In this document: in pieces, positions 13,797-26,644 of the stretch | Position numbering within the stretch: position 1 is the stretch's first letter | Layout of the letters: every line of letters starts with the position of its first letter | NCBI RefSeq assembly: GCF_051020985.1 | Contig: NW_027475130.1 | Coordinates: 12,480,001-12,544,000, forward strand | Source: Nomia melanderi | Lineage: Eukaryota > Arthropoda > Insecta > Hymenoptera > Halictidae | Length of the DNA: 64,000 bases | Reading direction: 5' to 3' | Translations under genes and position numbers: made by a program | Notes under the pieces: generated by a model | What the model was told of the DNA's origin: nothing | Database searches by the model: none | The model's input: only the letters and a program-made list of their open reading frames with translations

Positions 13797-14923
13797 GCTG
13801 CACAGATTCATGCGCCGGGGCCTAATACAGACAATGCACTTTGATTTCTTGGGCTATCTGTAATAGCACCCGAGATATCACCAGATATATATTGGATTTT
13901 TCCCTGACCCTGAGTGTCCGGCCCCATGAGACGGTGGTTTTCTCGGCCCCTGGTGGTCCGAGGTCGTTCCCTCTGCACAGATTCATGCGCCAGGGCCTCC
14001 TACAGACAATGCACTTTGATTTATTGTTCTATCTGTAATATAACCCGAGATATCACCAGAAATATATTGGATTTTTCCCTGACCCTGAGTGTCCGGCCCC
14101 ATGAGACGGTTGTTGTCTCGGCCCCTGGTGGTCCGAGGTCGTTCCCGCTGCACAGATTCATGCGCCAGGGTCTCCTACAGACAATGCACTTTGATTTATT
14201 GCGCTATCTGTAATAGCACCCGAGATATCACCAGATATATATTGGATTTTTCACTGACCCTGAGTGTCCGGCCCCATGAGACGGTGGTTTTCTCGGCCCC
14301 TGGTGATCCGAGGTCGTTCCCGCTGCACAGATTCATGCGCCGGGTCCTAATACAGACAATGCACTTTCATTTCTTGGGCTATCTGTAATAGCACCCGAGA
14401 TATCACCAGATATATAATGGATTCTTCCCTGACCCTGAGTGTCCGGCCCCATGAGACGGTGGTTTTCTCGGCCCCTGGTGGTCCGAGGTCGTTCCCTCTG
14501 CACAGATTCATGCGCCAGGGCCTCCTACAGACAATGCACATTTATTTATTACGCTATCTGTAATAGCACCCGAGATACCACCAGATATATATTGGATCTT
14601 TCACTGACCCTGAGTGTCCGGCCCCATGAGACGGTGGTTTTCTCGGCCCCTGGTGGACCGAGGTCGTTCCGGCTGCACAGATTCATGCGCCAGGGCCTCC
14701 TACAGACAATTCACTTTGATTTATTGCGCTATCTGTAATAGCACCCGAGATATCACCAGATATATGTTGGATTTTTCGCTGACCCTGCGTGTCCGGCTCC
14801 ATGAGACGGTGATTTTCTCGGTCCCTGGTGGTCCGAGGTCGTTCCCGCTGCCCAGATTCATGCGCCAGGGCCTCCTACAGACAATGCACTTTGGGTTATT
14901 AGGCTATCTGTAATAGCACCCGA

Positions 14924-15098
14924 GATATCACCAGATATATGCTGGATTTTTACATGACCTTGGGTGACGGATTCCGAATATCTGTAATTTTCTCGGCCCC
15001 TGGTGGTCCGAGGTCGTTTCCGCTGCACAGATTCATTCGCCTGGGCCTCCTACAGACAATGCACTTTGGTTTATTGCGCTATCTCTAATAGCACCCGA
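14924..15098 (+). repeat. Divergent-subfamily monomer 6, hybrid right half
   Basis: The left half is divergent (ACATGACCTTGGGTGACGG and so on), but from the dyad onward it carries canonical GGCCCCTGG, GTCGTTTCCGCTGCACAG and TTCGCCTGGGCC. It is a mosaic within one monomer and sits directly before monomer 7, so two members lie in tandem. Confidence 0.88.
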
Positions 15099-15273
15099 GA
15101 TATCACCAGATATTTGCTGGATTTTTACATGACCTTGGGTGACGGATTCCGAATATCTGTAATTTTCTCGGCCACTGGTGGTCCGAGGTCGTTCCTGCGG
15201 TACAGATTCATTCGCAAGAGCCTCCTACAGACAATGCACTTTGGTTTATTGCGCTATCTGTAATAGCACCCGA
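15099..15273 (+). repeat. Divergent-subfamily monomer 7
   Basis: Full divergent type with TATTTGCTGG at the left and TTCGCAAGAGCC at the right. It precedes a segment that resembles the one after monomer 5, at an offset of 2,100 bp. Confidence 0.9.
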
Positions 15274-15321
15274 GATATCACCAGATATATATTGGATTTT
15301 CCCCTGACCCTGAGTGTCCGG

Positions 15322-16785
15322 CCCCATGAGACTGTGGTTTTCTCGGCCCCTGGTGGTCCGAGGTCGTTCCCGCTGCACAGATTCATTCGCCTGAGCCTCC
15401 TACAGACAATGCACTTTGATTTATTGCGCTATCTGTAATAGCACCCGAGATATCACCAGATATATATTGGATTCTTCCCTGACCCTGAGTGTCCGGCCCC
15501 ATGAGACGGTGGTTTTCTCGGCCCCTGGTGGTCCGAGGTCGTTCCCGCTGCACAGATTCATGCGCCGGGGCCTAATACAGACAATGCACTTTGATTTCTT
15601 GGGCTATCTGTAATAGCACCCGAGATATCACCAGATATATATTGGATTTTTCCCTGACCCTGAGTGTCCGGCCCCATGAGACGGTGGTTTTCTCGGCCCC
15701 TGGTGGTCCGAGGTCGTTCCCGCTGCACAGATTCATGCGCCAGGGCCTCCTACAGACAATGCACTTTGATTTATTGCGCTATCTGTTATAGCACCCGAGA
15801 TATCACCAGATATATATTGGATTTTACCCTGACCCTGAGTGTCCAGCCCCATGAGACGGTCGTTGTCTCGGCCCCTGGAGGTCCGACGACGTTCCCGCTG
15901 CACAGATTCATGCGCCAGGGCCTCCTACAGGTAATTCACTTTGGTTTATTGCGCTATCTGTGATAGCACCCGAGATATCACCAGATCTATATTGGATTTT
16001 CCCCTGACTCTGAGTGCCCGGCCCCATGAGACTGTGGTTTTCTCGGCCCCTGGTGGTCCGAGGTCGTTCCCGCTGCACAGATTCATTCGCCTGAGCCTCC
16101 TACAGACAATGCACTTTGATTTATTGCGCTATCTGTAATAGCACCCGAGATATCACCAGATATATATTGGATTCTTCCCTGACCCTGAGTGTCCGGCCCC
16201 ATGAGACGGTGGTTTTCTCGGCCCCTGGTGGTCCGAGGTCGTTCCCGCTGCACAGATTCATGCGCCGGGGCCTAATACAGACAATGCACTTTGATTTCTT
16301 GGGCTATCTGTAATAGCACCCGAGATATCACCAGATATATATTGGATTTTTCCCTGACCCTGAGTGTCCGGCCCCATGAGACGGTGGTTTTCTCGGCCCC
16401 TGGTGGTCCGAGGTCGTTCCCGCTGCACAGATTCATGCGCCAGGGCCTCCTACAGACAATGCACTTTGATTTATTGCGCTATCTGTTATAGCACCCGAGA
16501 TATCACCAGATATATATTGGATTTTACCCTGACCCTGAGTGTCCAGCCCCATGAGACGGTCGTTGTCTCGGCCCCTGGAGGTCCGACGACGTTCCCGCTG
16601 CACAGATTCATGCGCCAGGGCCTCCTACAGGTAATTCACTTTGGTTTATTGCGCTATCTGTGATAGCACCCGAGATATCACCAGATCTATATTGGATTTT
16701 CCCCTGACTCTGAGTGCCCGGCCCCATGAGACTGTGGTTTTCTCGGCCCCTGGTGGTCCGAGGTCGTTCCCGCTGCACAGATTCA
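15322..16785 (+). repeat. Tetrameric (700-bp) HOR, 2.1 copies
   Basis: Copy 1 starts at 15,322 and copy 2 at 16,022, with homology running to about 16,785. Unusual variants recur at exact 700-bp spacing: CTGAGCCTCC, CGGGGCCTAATACAG, TTTCTTGGGC, CTGTTATAG, GGAGGTCCGACGACG and TGACTCTGAGTGCCCGG. I saw no differences in the lines compared. It includes an early a-type monomer (15,799 and 16,499). Confidence 0.92.
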
Positions 16786-18423
16786 TGCGCCAGGGCCTCC
16801 TGCAGATAATTCACTTTGGTTTATTGCGCTATCTCTAATAGCACCCGAGATATCAGCAGATATATATTGGATTTTTCACTGACCCTGAGTGACCGGCCCC
16901 ATGAGACGGTAGTTTTCTCGGCCCCTGGTGGTCCGAGGTCGTTCTCGCTGCACAGAATCATGCGCCAGGGCCTCCTGCAGATAATTCACTTTGGTTTATT
17001 GCGCTATCTCTAATAGCACCCGAGTTATCACCAGATATATATTGGATTTTCCCCTGACCCTGAGTGTCCGGCCCCATGAGACTGTGGTTTTCTCGGCCCC
17101 TGGTGGTCCGAGGTCGTTCCCGCTGCACCGATTCATGCGCCAGGACCTCCTACAGACAATGCACTTTGATTTATTGCGCTATCTGTAATAGCACCCGACA
17201 TATCACCAGATATATATTGGATTTTACCCTGACCCTGAGTGTCCGGCCCCATGAGACGGTCGTTGTCTCCGCCCCTGGCGGTCGGAGGAAGTCCCCGCTG
17301 CACAGATTCATGCGCCAGGGCCTCCTACAGGTAATGCACTTTGATTTATTGCGCTATCTGTAATAGCACCCGAGATATCACCAGATCTATATTGGATTTT
17401 CCACTGACCCTGAGTGTCCGGCCCCATGAGACTGTGGTTTTCTCGGCCCCTGGTGGTCCGAGGTCGTTCCCGTTGCACAGATTCATGCACCAGGGCCTCC
17501 TGCAGATAATTCACTTTGGTTTATTGCGCCATCTGTAATAGCACCCGAGATATCACCAGATCTATATTGGATTTTCCCCTGACCCTGAGTGTCCGACCCC
17601 ATGAGACTGTGGTTTTCTCGGCCCCTGGTGGTCCGAGGTCGTTCCCGTTGCACAGATTCATGCGCCAGGGCCTCCTGCAGATAATTCACTTTGGTTTATT
17701 GCGCTATCTCTAATAGCACCCGAGATATCATCAGATATATATTGGATTTTTCACTGACCCTGAGCGTCCGGCCCCATGAGACGGTCGTTTTCTCGGCCCC
17801 TGGTGGTCCGAGGTCGTTCCCGCTGCACACGTTCATGCGCCAGGGTCTCCTACAGACAATACACTTTGATTTATTGCGCTATCTGTAATAGCACCCGAGA
17901 TATCACCAGATCTATATTGGATTTTCCCCTGACCCTGAGTGTCCAGCCCCATGAGACTGTGGTTTTCTCGGCCCCTGGTGGTCCGAGGTCGTTCCCGCTG
18001 CACAGATTCATGCGCCAGGGCCTCCTACAAACAATGCACTTTGATTTATTGCGCTATCTGTAATAGCACCCGAGATATCAGCAGATATATATTGGATTTT
18101 TCACTGACCCTGAGTGTCCGGCCCCATGAGACGGTCGTTTTCTCGGCCCCTGGTGGTCCGAGGTCGTTCCCGCTGCACACATTCATGCGCCAGGGCCTCC
18201 TGCAGATAATTCACTTTGCTTTATTGCGCTATCTCTAATAGCACCCGAGATATCACCAGATATATATTGGATTTTCCCCTGACCCTGAGTGTCCGACCCC
18301 ATGAGACGGTCGTTGTCTCCGCCCCTGGTGGTCCGAGGTCGTTCCCGCTGCACAGATTCATGCGCCAGGGCCTCCTACAGACAATGCACTTTGATTTATT
18401 GCGCTATCTCTAATAGCACCCGA

Positions 18424-18597
18424 GATATCACCAGATATATATTGGATTTTCCCTGACCCTGAGTGTCCGGCCCAATGAGACTGTGGTTTTCTCGGCCCCT
18501 GGTGGTCCGAGGTCGTTCCCGCTGTACAGATTCATGCGCCAGGGCCTCCTACAGACAATGCACTTTGATTTATTGCGCTATCTGTAATAGCACCCGA
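18424..18597 (+). repeat. 174-bp CCCAATGAG-lineage monomer, copy 3
   Basis: Carries all three linked markers (C-run deletion, CCCAATGAG, CTGTACAG). Confidence 0.9.
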
Positions 18598-19457
18598 GAT
18601 ATCACCAGATATATATTGGATTTTTCACTGACCCTGAGTGTCCGGCCCCATGAGACGGTCGTTGTCTCGGCCCCTGGCGGTCCGAGGACGTCCCCGCTGC
18701 ACAGATTCATGCGCCAGGGCCTCCTACAGGTAATGCACTTTCATTTATTGCGCTATCTGTAATAGCACCCGAGATATAACCAGATATATATTGGATTTTT
18801 CCCTGACCCTGAGTGTCCGGCCCCATGAGACGGTTGTTGTCTCGGCCCCTGGTGGTCCGAGGTCGTTCCCGCTGCACAGATTCATGCGCCAGGGTCTCCT
18901 GCAGACAATGCACTCTGATTTATTGTGCTATCTCTAATAGCACCCGAGATATCACCAGGTATATATTGGATTCTTCCCTGACCCTGAGTGTCCGGCCCCA
19001 TGAGACGGTTGTTGTCTCGGCCCCTGGTGGTCCGAGGTCGTTCCCGCTGCACAGATTCATGCGCCAGGGCCTCCTGCAGATATTTCACTTTGGTTTATTG
19101 CGCTATCTCTAATAGCACCCGAGATATCACAAGATATATATTGGATTTTACCCTGACCCTGAGTGTCCGGCCCCATGAGACTGTGGTTTTCTCGGCCCCT
19201 GGTGGTCCGAGGTCGTTCCCGCTGCACAGATTCATGCGCCAGGGCCTCCTGCAGACAATGCACTTTGATATATCCCGCTATATGTAATAGCACCCGAGAT
19301 ATCATGAGATATATATTGGATTTTTCCCTGACCCTGAGTGTCCGGCCCAATGAGGCGGTGGTTTTCTCGGCCCCTGGTTGTCCGAGGTCGTTCCCGCTGC
19401 ACAGATTCATGCGCCAGGGCCTCCTGCAGATAATTCACTTTGGTGTATTGCGCTATC

Positions 19458-20200
19458 TCTAATAGCACCCGAGATATCACCAGATATATATTGGATTTTA
19501 CCCTGACCCTGAGTGTCCGGCCCCATGAGACTGTGGTTTTCTCGGCCCCTGGTGGTCCGAGGTCGTTCCCGCTGCACAGATGCATGCGCCAGGGCCTCCT
19601 GCAGATAAGTCACTTTGATTTATCGCGCTATCTCTAATAGCACCCGAGATATCACCAGATATATATTGGATTTTTCCCCGACCCAGAGTGTCCGGCCCCA
19701 TGAGACGGTGGTTTTCTCGGCCCCTGGTGGTCAGAGGTCGTTCCCGCTGCACAGATTCATGCGCCAGGGCCTCCTACAGATAATGCACTTTGATTTATTG
19801 CGCTATCTGTAATAGCACCCGAGATATCACCAGATATATGTTGGATTTTTCCATGACCCTGAGTGTCCGGCCCCATGAGACGGTGGTTTTCTCGGCCCCT
19901 GGTGGTCCGAGGTCGTTCCCGCTGCACAGATTCATGCGCCGGGGCCTAATACAGACAATGCACTTTGATTTCTTGGGCTATCTGTAATACACCCGAGATA
20001 TCACCAGATATATATTGGATTTTTCCCTGACACTGAGCGTCCGGCCCCATGAGGCGGTGGTTTTCTCGGCCCCTGGTGGTCCGAGGTCGTTCCCGCTGCA
20101 CAGATTCATGCGCCAGGGCCTCCTGCAGATAATTCACTTTGATTTATTGTTCTATCTGTAATATAACGCGAGATATCACCAGATATATATTGGATTTTTA
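19458..20200 (+). repeat. Segmental duplication, copy 1 (partner 24,880-25,623)
   Basis: Offset is 5,422 bp, becoming 5,423 after the 1-base deletion at about 19,989. Shared rare variants include GACCCAGAGTG, GGTCAGAGG, ATATGTTGG with TCCATGACC, TTTCTTGGGC and TTGTTCTATC. Confidence 0.88.
19823..19996 (+). repeat. 174-bp monomer (AATACACCCGAG)
   Basis: One base is missing in TAATAGCACCCGAG, which reads TAATACACCCGAG. The duplicate of this segment at 25,245 onward is intact, so the deletion came after the duplication. Confidence 0.88.
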
Positions 20201-20346
20201 CCTGACCCTGAGTGCCCGGCCCCATGTCTCGGTGATTTTCTCGGACCCTGGTGATCCGAGGTAGATACCGCTGCACAGATTCATGCGCCAGGGCCTCCTG
20301 CAGAAAATGCACTTTGATTTATTGCGCTATCTCTAATAACACCCGA

Positions 20347-20521
20347 GATATCACCAGATACATGCTGGATTTATACATGACCTTGGGTGACGGATTCCGA
20401 ATATCTGTAATTTTCTCGGCCCCTGGTGGTCCGAGGTCGTTCCTGCTGCACAGATTCATTCGCCAGTGCCTCCTACAGACAATGCACTTTGACTTATTGC
20501 GCTATCTCTAATAGCACCCGA
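20347..20521 (+). repeat. Divergent-subfamily monomer 8
   Basis: Reads ACATGCTGGATTTATACATG, then CCTTGGGTGACGGATTCCG, with a canonical-like right half: GGCCCCTGG, CTGCTGCACAG and TTCGCCAGTGCC. The right-half markers CTGCTGCACAG and CGCCAGTGCC define a second lineage shared with monomers at 21,222, 22,796 and 26,470. Confidence 0.9.
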
Positions 20522-20696
20522 GATATCACCAGATATATATTGGATCTTTCACTGACCCTGAGTGTCCGGCCCCATGAGACGGTGGTTTTCGCGGCCCCTG
20601 GTGGTCCGAGGTTTTTCCGGCTGCACAGATTCATGCGCCAGGGCCTCCTACAGACAGTGCACTTTGATTTATTGCGCTATCTGTAATAGCACCCGA

Positions 20697-20871
20697 GAAA
20701 GCTCCATATATATGCTGGATTTTTACATGACTTTGGGTGGCGGATACCGAAAATCTGTAATTTTCTCGGCCTCTGGTGGTCCGAGGTCGTTCCCTCTGCA
20801 CAGATTCATGCGCCAGGGACTCCTACGGACAATGCACTTTGATTTATTGCGCTATCTGTAATAGCACCCGA
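20697..20871 (+). repeat. Most divergent monomer type (GAAAGCTCC), copy 1
   Basis: The GATATC position reads GAAAGCTCCATAT, so the EcoRV site is lost. It continues with TTTGGGTGGCGGATACCGAA and AATCTGTAA. Apart from the copy at 22,096 it is the most altered monomer in the window. Its right half is canonical. Confidence 0.9.
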
Positions 20872-21221
20872 GATATCACCGGATATATATTGGATTTTTC
20901 CCTGACCCTGAGTGTCCGGCCCCATGAGACGGTGGTTTACTCGGCCCCTGGTGGTCGGAGGTCGTTCCCGCTGCACAGATGCATGCGCCAGGGCCTCCTG
21001 CAGATAATTCACTTTGGTTTATTGCGCTATCTCTAATAGCACCCGAGATATCACCAGATATATATTGGATTTTTCCCTGACCCTGGCAGTCCGGCTCCAG
21101 GAGAAGGTGATTTTCTCGGCCCCTGGTGGTCCGAGGTCGTTTCCGCTGCACAGAATCATGAGCCAGGGCTTCCTGCAGACAATGCACTTTGATTTATCGC
21201 GCTATCTCTAATAGCACCCGA

Positions 21222-21396
21222 GATATCACCAGATATATGCTGGATTTTTACATGACCTTGGGTGACGGATTCCGAATATCTGTAATTTTCTCGGCCACTG
21301 GTGGTCCGAGGTCGTTCCTGCTGCACAGATTCATTCGCCAGTGCCTCCTACAGACAATGCACTTTGATTTATTGCTCTATCTCTAATAGCACCCGA
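21222..21396 (+). repeat. Divergent-subfamily monomer 10
   Basis: Divergent left half with GGCCACTGG, followed by CTGCTGCACAGATTCATTCG and CCAGTGCC. The near-identical members at 22,796 and 26,470 share these markers. Confidence 0.92.
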
Positions 21397-21571
21397 GATA
21401 TCACCGGATATATATTGGATTTTTCCCCGACCATGAGTGTCCAGCCCCATGAGACGGTGGTTTTCACGGACCCTGGTGATCCGAGGTCGTTCCTGCTGCA
21501 CAGATTGATGCGCCAGGGCCTCCGGCACATAATTCACTTTGGTTTATTGCGCTATCCCTAATAGCACCCGA

Positions 21572-21745
21572 TATGTCGCCAGATATATATTGGATTTTCC
21601 CTGACCCTGAGTGTCCGGCCCAATGAGACTGTGGTTTTCTCGGCCCCTGGTGGTCCGAGGTCGTTCCCGCTGTACAGATTCATGCGCCAGGGCCTCCTAC
21701 AGACAATGCACTTTGATTTATTGCGCTATCTGTAATAGCACCCGA
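21572..21745 (+). repeat. 174-bp CCCAATGAG-lineage monomer, copy 4
   Basis: Carries all three linked markers. The EcoRV position has mutated to TATGTC. The following monomer matches the one after copy 2. Confidence 0.88.
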
Positions 21746-22095
21746 GATATCACCAGATATATATTGGATTTTTCACTGACCCTGAGTGTGCGGCCCCATG
21801 AGACGGTGGTTTTCTCGGACCCTGGTGGTCCGAGGCCGTTCCCGCTGCACAGATTCATGCGCCAGGGCCTCCTACAGACAACGTACTTTGATTTATTGCG
21901 CTATCTGTAATAGCACCCGAGATATCACCAGATATATATTGGATTTTCCCCTGACCCTGAGTGTCCGGCCCCATGAGACTGTGGTTTTCTCGGCCCCTAG
22001 TGGTCCGAGGTCGTTCCCGCTGCCCAGATTCATGCGCCAGGGCCTCCTACAGACAGTGCACTTTGATTTATTGCGCTATCTGTAATAGCACCCGA

Positions 22096-22270
22096 GAAAG
22101 CTCCATATATATGCTGGATTTTTACATGACTTTGGGTGGCGGATACCGAAAATCTGTAATTTTCTCGGCCCCTGGTGGTCCGACGTCGTTCCCGTTGCAC
22201 AGAATCATGCGCCAGGGCCTCCTACAGACAATGCACTTTGATTTATTGCGCTATCTCTAATAGCACCCGA
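22096..22270 (+). repeat. Most divergent monomer type (GAAAGCTCC), copy 2
   Basis: Shares GAAAGCTCCATATATATGC and TTTGGGTGGCGGATACCGAA with 20,697, at a distance of 1,399 bp (8 monomers minus one base). Its right half reads GACGTCGTTCCCGTTGCACAG, unlike copy 1, so the two are not a simple recent duplication of the whole monomer. Confidence 0.9.
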
Positions 22271-22619
22271 GATATCACCAGATATATATTGGATTTTCCC
22301 CAGACCCTGAGTGGCCGGCCCCATGAGACGGTGGTCTTCTCGGCCCCTGGTGGTCCAAGGTCGTTCCCGCTGCCCAGATTCATGCGCCACGGCTTCCTTC
22401 TGACAATGCACTTTGATTTATTGCGCTATCTGTAATAGCACCCGAGATGTCACCAGATATATATTGGATATTTCCCTCACCCTGAGTGTCCAGCCCCATG
22501 AGACGGTGGTTTTCTCGGCCCCTGGTGGACCGAGGTCGTTCCCGCTGCACAGATTCATGCGCCAGGGCCTCCTGCAGATAATTCACTTTGGTTTATTGCG
22601 CTATTTCTAATAGCGCCCG

Positions 22620-23130
22620 AGATATCACCAGATATATATTGGATTTTTCCCTGACCCTGAGTGTCCGGCCCCATGAGACTGCGGTTTTCTCGGCCCCTGG
22701 TGGTCCGAGGTCGTTCCCGCTGCACACATTCATGCGCCAGGGCCTCCTACAGATAATTCACTTTGATTTATCGCGCTATCTCTAATAGCACCCGAGATAT
22801 CACCAGATATATGCTGGATTTTTACATGACCTTGGGTGACGGATTCCGAATATCTGTAATTTTCTCGGCCACTGGTGGTCCGAGGTCGTTCCTGCTGCAC
22901 AGATTCATTCGCCAGTGCCTCCTACAGACAATGCACTTTGATTTATTGCGCTATCCGTAATAGCACCCGAGATATCACCAGATGTATATTGGATTTTCCC
23001 CTGACCCTGAGTGTCCGGCCCCATGAGACTGTGGTTTTCTCGGACCCTAGTGGTCCGAGGTCGTTCCCGCTGCACAGATTCATGCGCCAGGGCCTCCTAC
23101 AGACAACGCACCTTGATTTATTGCGCTATC
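22620..23130 (+). repeat. Segmental duplication, copy 1 (partner 26,294-26,804)
   Basis: Offset is 3,674 bp. It contains divergent monomer 12 and its neighbours (CTATCCGTAATAG, CCTAGTGGTCC, ACAACGCAC). Confidence 0.85.
22796..22970 (+). repeat. Divergent-subfamily monomer 12
   Basis: Same lineage as 21,222. It lies in the segment 22,620-23,130, which is repeated at 26,294-26,804. Confidence 0.92.
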
Positions 23131-23670
23131 TGTAATAGCACCCGAGATATCACCAGATATATATTGGATTTTCCCCTGACCCTGAGTGTCCGGCCCCATG
23201 AGACGGTGGTTTTCTCGGACCCTGGTGGTCCGAGGTCGTTCCCGCTGCACAGATTCATGCGCCAGGGCCTCCTACAGACAACGCACTTTGATTTATTGCG
23301 CTATCTGTAATAGCACCCGAGATATCACCAGATATATATTGGATATTTCCCTCACCCTGAGTGGCCGGCCCCATGAGACGGTGGTCTTCTCGGCCCCTGG
23401 TGGTCCGAGGTCGTTCCCGCTGCCCAGATTCATGCGCCACGGCCTCCTACAGACAATGCACTTTGATTTATTGCGCTATCTGTAATAGCACCCGAGATAT
23501 CACCAGATATATATTGGATATTTCCCTCACCCTGAGTGTCCAGCCCCATGAGACGGTGGTTTTCTCGGCCCCTGGTGGACCGAGGTCATTCCCGCTGCAC
23601 AGATTCATGCGCGAGGGCCTCCTGCAGATAATTCACTTTGGTTTATTGCGCTATCTCTAATAGCACCTGA

Positions 23671-23844
23671 GATATCACCAGATATATATTGGATTTTCCC
23701 CTGACTCTGGGTGTCCGGCCCCATGAGACGGTGGTTTTCTCGGCCCCAGGTGGTCCGAGGACGCTCCCGCTTCCCAGATTCAGGCGCCAGGGCCTCCTGC
23801 AAATAACTCACTTGGTTTATTGCGCTATCTCTAATAGCACCCGA
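23671..23844 (+). repeat. 174-bp monomer (CACTTGG)
   Basis: Reads CTCACTTGGTTTATTG with one T fewer than usual. Two similar monomers lie at 30,143-30,316 and 31,368-31,541. All three also have the CTTCCCAGATTCAGGCGCC variant, so they share an ancestor. Confidence 0.88.
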
Positions 23845-24019
23845 GATATCACCAGATATATGCTGGATTTTTACATGACCTAGGGTGACGGATTCCGAAT
23901 ATCAGTAATTTTCTCGGCCCCTGTTGGTCCGAGGTCGTTCCCGTTGCACAGATTCATGCGCCAGGGCCTCCTGCAAATAATACACTTAGGTTTATTGCGC
24001 TATCTGTAATAGCACTCGA
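23845..24019 (+). repeat. Divergent-subfamily monomer 13 (CCTAGGG marker)
   Basis: Reads GACCTAGGGTGACGG, where other members read GACCTTGGG, followed by GAATATCAGTAATTTTC. The CCTAGG change is shared only with the two chimeric monomers at 26,995 and 28,570, which makes this the likely sister or donor of their left halves. The right half is canonical (GTTGCACAG). Confidence 0.88.
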
Positions 24020-26469
24020 GATATAACCAGATATATATTGGATTTTTCACTGACCCGGAGTGTCCGGCCCCATGAGACGGTGGTTTTCTCGGCCCCTGGT
24101 GGTCCGAGGTCGTTCCCGTTGCACAGATTCATGCGCCAGGGCCTCCTGCAAATAATACACTTTGGTTTATTGCGCTATCTCTAATAGCACCCGAGATATC
24201 ACTAGATATATATTGGATTTTCCCCTGGCCCTGAGTGTCCGGCCCCATGAGACTGTGGTTTTCTCGGCCCCTGGTGGTCCGAGGTCGTTCCCGCTGCACA
24301 GATTCATGCGCCAGGGCCTCCTACAGACAATGCACTTTGATTTATTGCGCTATCTGTAATAGCACCCGAGATATCACCAGAAATATATTGGATTTTTCCC
24401 TGACCCTGAGTGTCCGGCCCCATGAGACGGTTGTTGTCTCGGCCCCTGGTGGTCCGAGGTCGTTCCCGCTGCACAGATTCATGCGCCAGGGCCTCCTGCA
24501 GATATTTCACTTTGGTTTATTGCGCTATCTCTAATAGCACCCGAGATATCACCAGATATATATTGGATTTTACCCTGACCCTGAGTGTCCGGCCCCATGA
24601 GACTGTGGTTTTCTCGGCCCCTGGTGGTCCGAGGTCGTTCCCGCTGCACAGATTCATGCGCCAGGGCCTCCTACAGACAATGCACTTTGATTTATTGCGC
24701 TATCTGCAATAGCACCCGAGCTATCACCAGATATATATTGGATTTTTCCCTGACCCTGAGTGCCCGGCCCCATGTGTCGGTGGTTTTCTCGGCCCCTGGT
24801 GGTCCGAGGTCGTTCCCGCTGCACAGATGCATGCGCCAGGGCCTCCTGCAGATAAGTCACTTTGATTTATCGCGCTATCTCTAATAGCACCCGAGATATC
24901 ACCAGATATATATTGGATTTTACCCTGACCCTGAGTGTCCGGCCCCATGAGACTGTGGTTTTCTCGGCCCCTGGTGGTCCGAGGTCGTTCCCGCTGCACA
25001 GATGCATGCGCCAGGGCCTCCTGCAGATAAGTCACTTTGATTTATCGCGCTATCTCTAATAGCACCCGAGATATCACCAGATATATATTGGATTTTTCCC
25101 CGACCCAGAGTGTCCGGCCCCATGAGACGGTGGTTTTCTCGGCCCCTGGTGGTCAGAGGTCGTTCCCGCTGCACAGATTCATGCGCCAGGGCCTCCTACA
25201 GATAATGCACTTTGATTTATTGCGCTATCTGTAATAGCACCCGAGATATCACCAGATATATGTTGGATTTTTCCATGACCCTGAGTGTCCGGCCCCATGA
25301 GACGGTGGTTTTCTCGGCCCCTGGTGGTCCGAGGTCGTTCCCGCTGCACAGATTCATGCGCCGGGGAATAATACAGACAATGCACTTTGATTTCTTGGGC
25401 TATCTGTAATAGCACCCGAGATATCACCAGATATATATTGGATTTTTCCCTGACACTGAGCGTCCGGCCCCATGAGGCGGTGGTTTTCTCGGCCCCTGGT
25501 GGTCCGAGGTCGTTCCCGCTGCACAGATTCATGCGCCAGGGCCTCCTGCAGATAATTCACTTTGATTTATTGTTCTATCTGTAATATAACCCGAGATATC
25601 ACCAGATATATATTGGATTTTTCCCTGACCCTGAGTGTCCGGCCCCATGAGACGGTGGTTTTCTCGGCCCCTGGTAGTCCTAGGTCGTTCCCGCTGCACA
25701 GATGCTTGCGCCAGGGCCTCCTGCAGATAATTCCCTTTGGCTTATTGCGCTATCTCTAATAGCACCCGAGATATCACCAGATATATATTGGATTTTCCCC
25801 TGACCCTGAGTGGCCGGCCCCATGAGACGGTGGTCTTCTCGGCCCCTGGTGGTCCGAGGTCGTTCCCGCTGCCCAGATTCATGCGCCACGGCCTCCTACA
25901 GACAATGCACTTTGATTTATTGCGCTATCAGTAATAGCACCCGAGATATCACCAGATATATATTGGATATTTCCCTCACCCGGAGTGTCCAGCCCCATGA
26001 GACGGTGGTTTTCTCAGACCCTGGTGGTCCGAGGTCGTTCCCGCTGCACAGATTCATGCGCCAGGGCCTCCTACAGACAACGCACTTTGATTTATTACGC
26101 TATCTGTAATAGCACCCGAGATATCACCAGATATATATTGGATTTTCCACTGACCCTGAGTGTCCGGCCCCATGAGACTGTGGTTTTCTCGGCCCCTAGT
26201 GGTCCGAGGTCGTTCCCGCTGCACAGATTCATGCGCCAGAGCCTCCTACAGACAACGCACTTTGATTTATTGCGCTATCTGTAATAGCACCCGAGATATC
26301 ACCAGATATATATTGGATTTTTCCCTGACCCTGAGTGTCCGGCCCCATGAGACTGTGGTTTTCTCGGCCCCTGGTGGTCCGAGGTCGTTCCCGCTGCACA
26401 CATTCATGCGCCAGGGCCGCCTGCAGATAATTCACTTTGATTTATCGCGCTATCTCTAATAGCACCCGA

Positions 26470-26644
26470 GATATCACCAGATATATGCTGGATTTTTACA
26501 TGACCTTGGGTGACGGATTCCGAATATCTGTAATTTTCTCGGCCACTGGTGGTCCGAGGTCGTTCCGGCTGCACAGATTCATTCGCCAGTGCCTCCTACA
26601 GACAATGCACTTTGATTTATTGCGCTATCCGTAATAGCACCCGA
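26470..26644 (+). repeat. Divergent-subfamily monomer 14
   Basis: Same lineage as 21,222 and 22,796, with one private change (CCGGCTGCACAG). It is the rightmost full member of the subfamily in the window. Confidence 0.92.
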
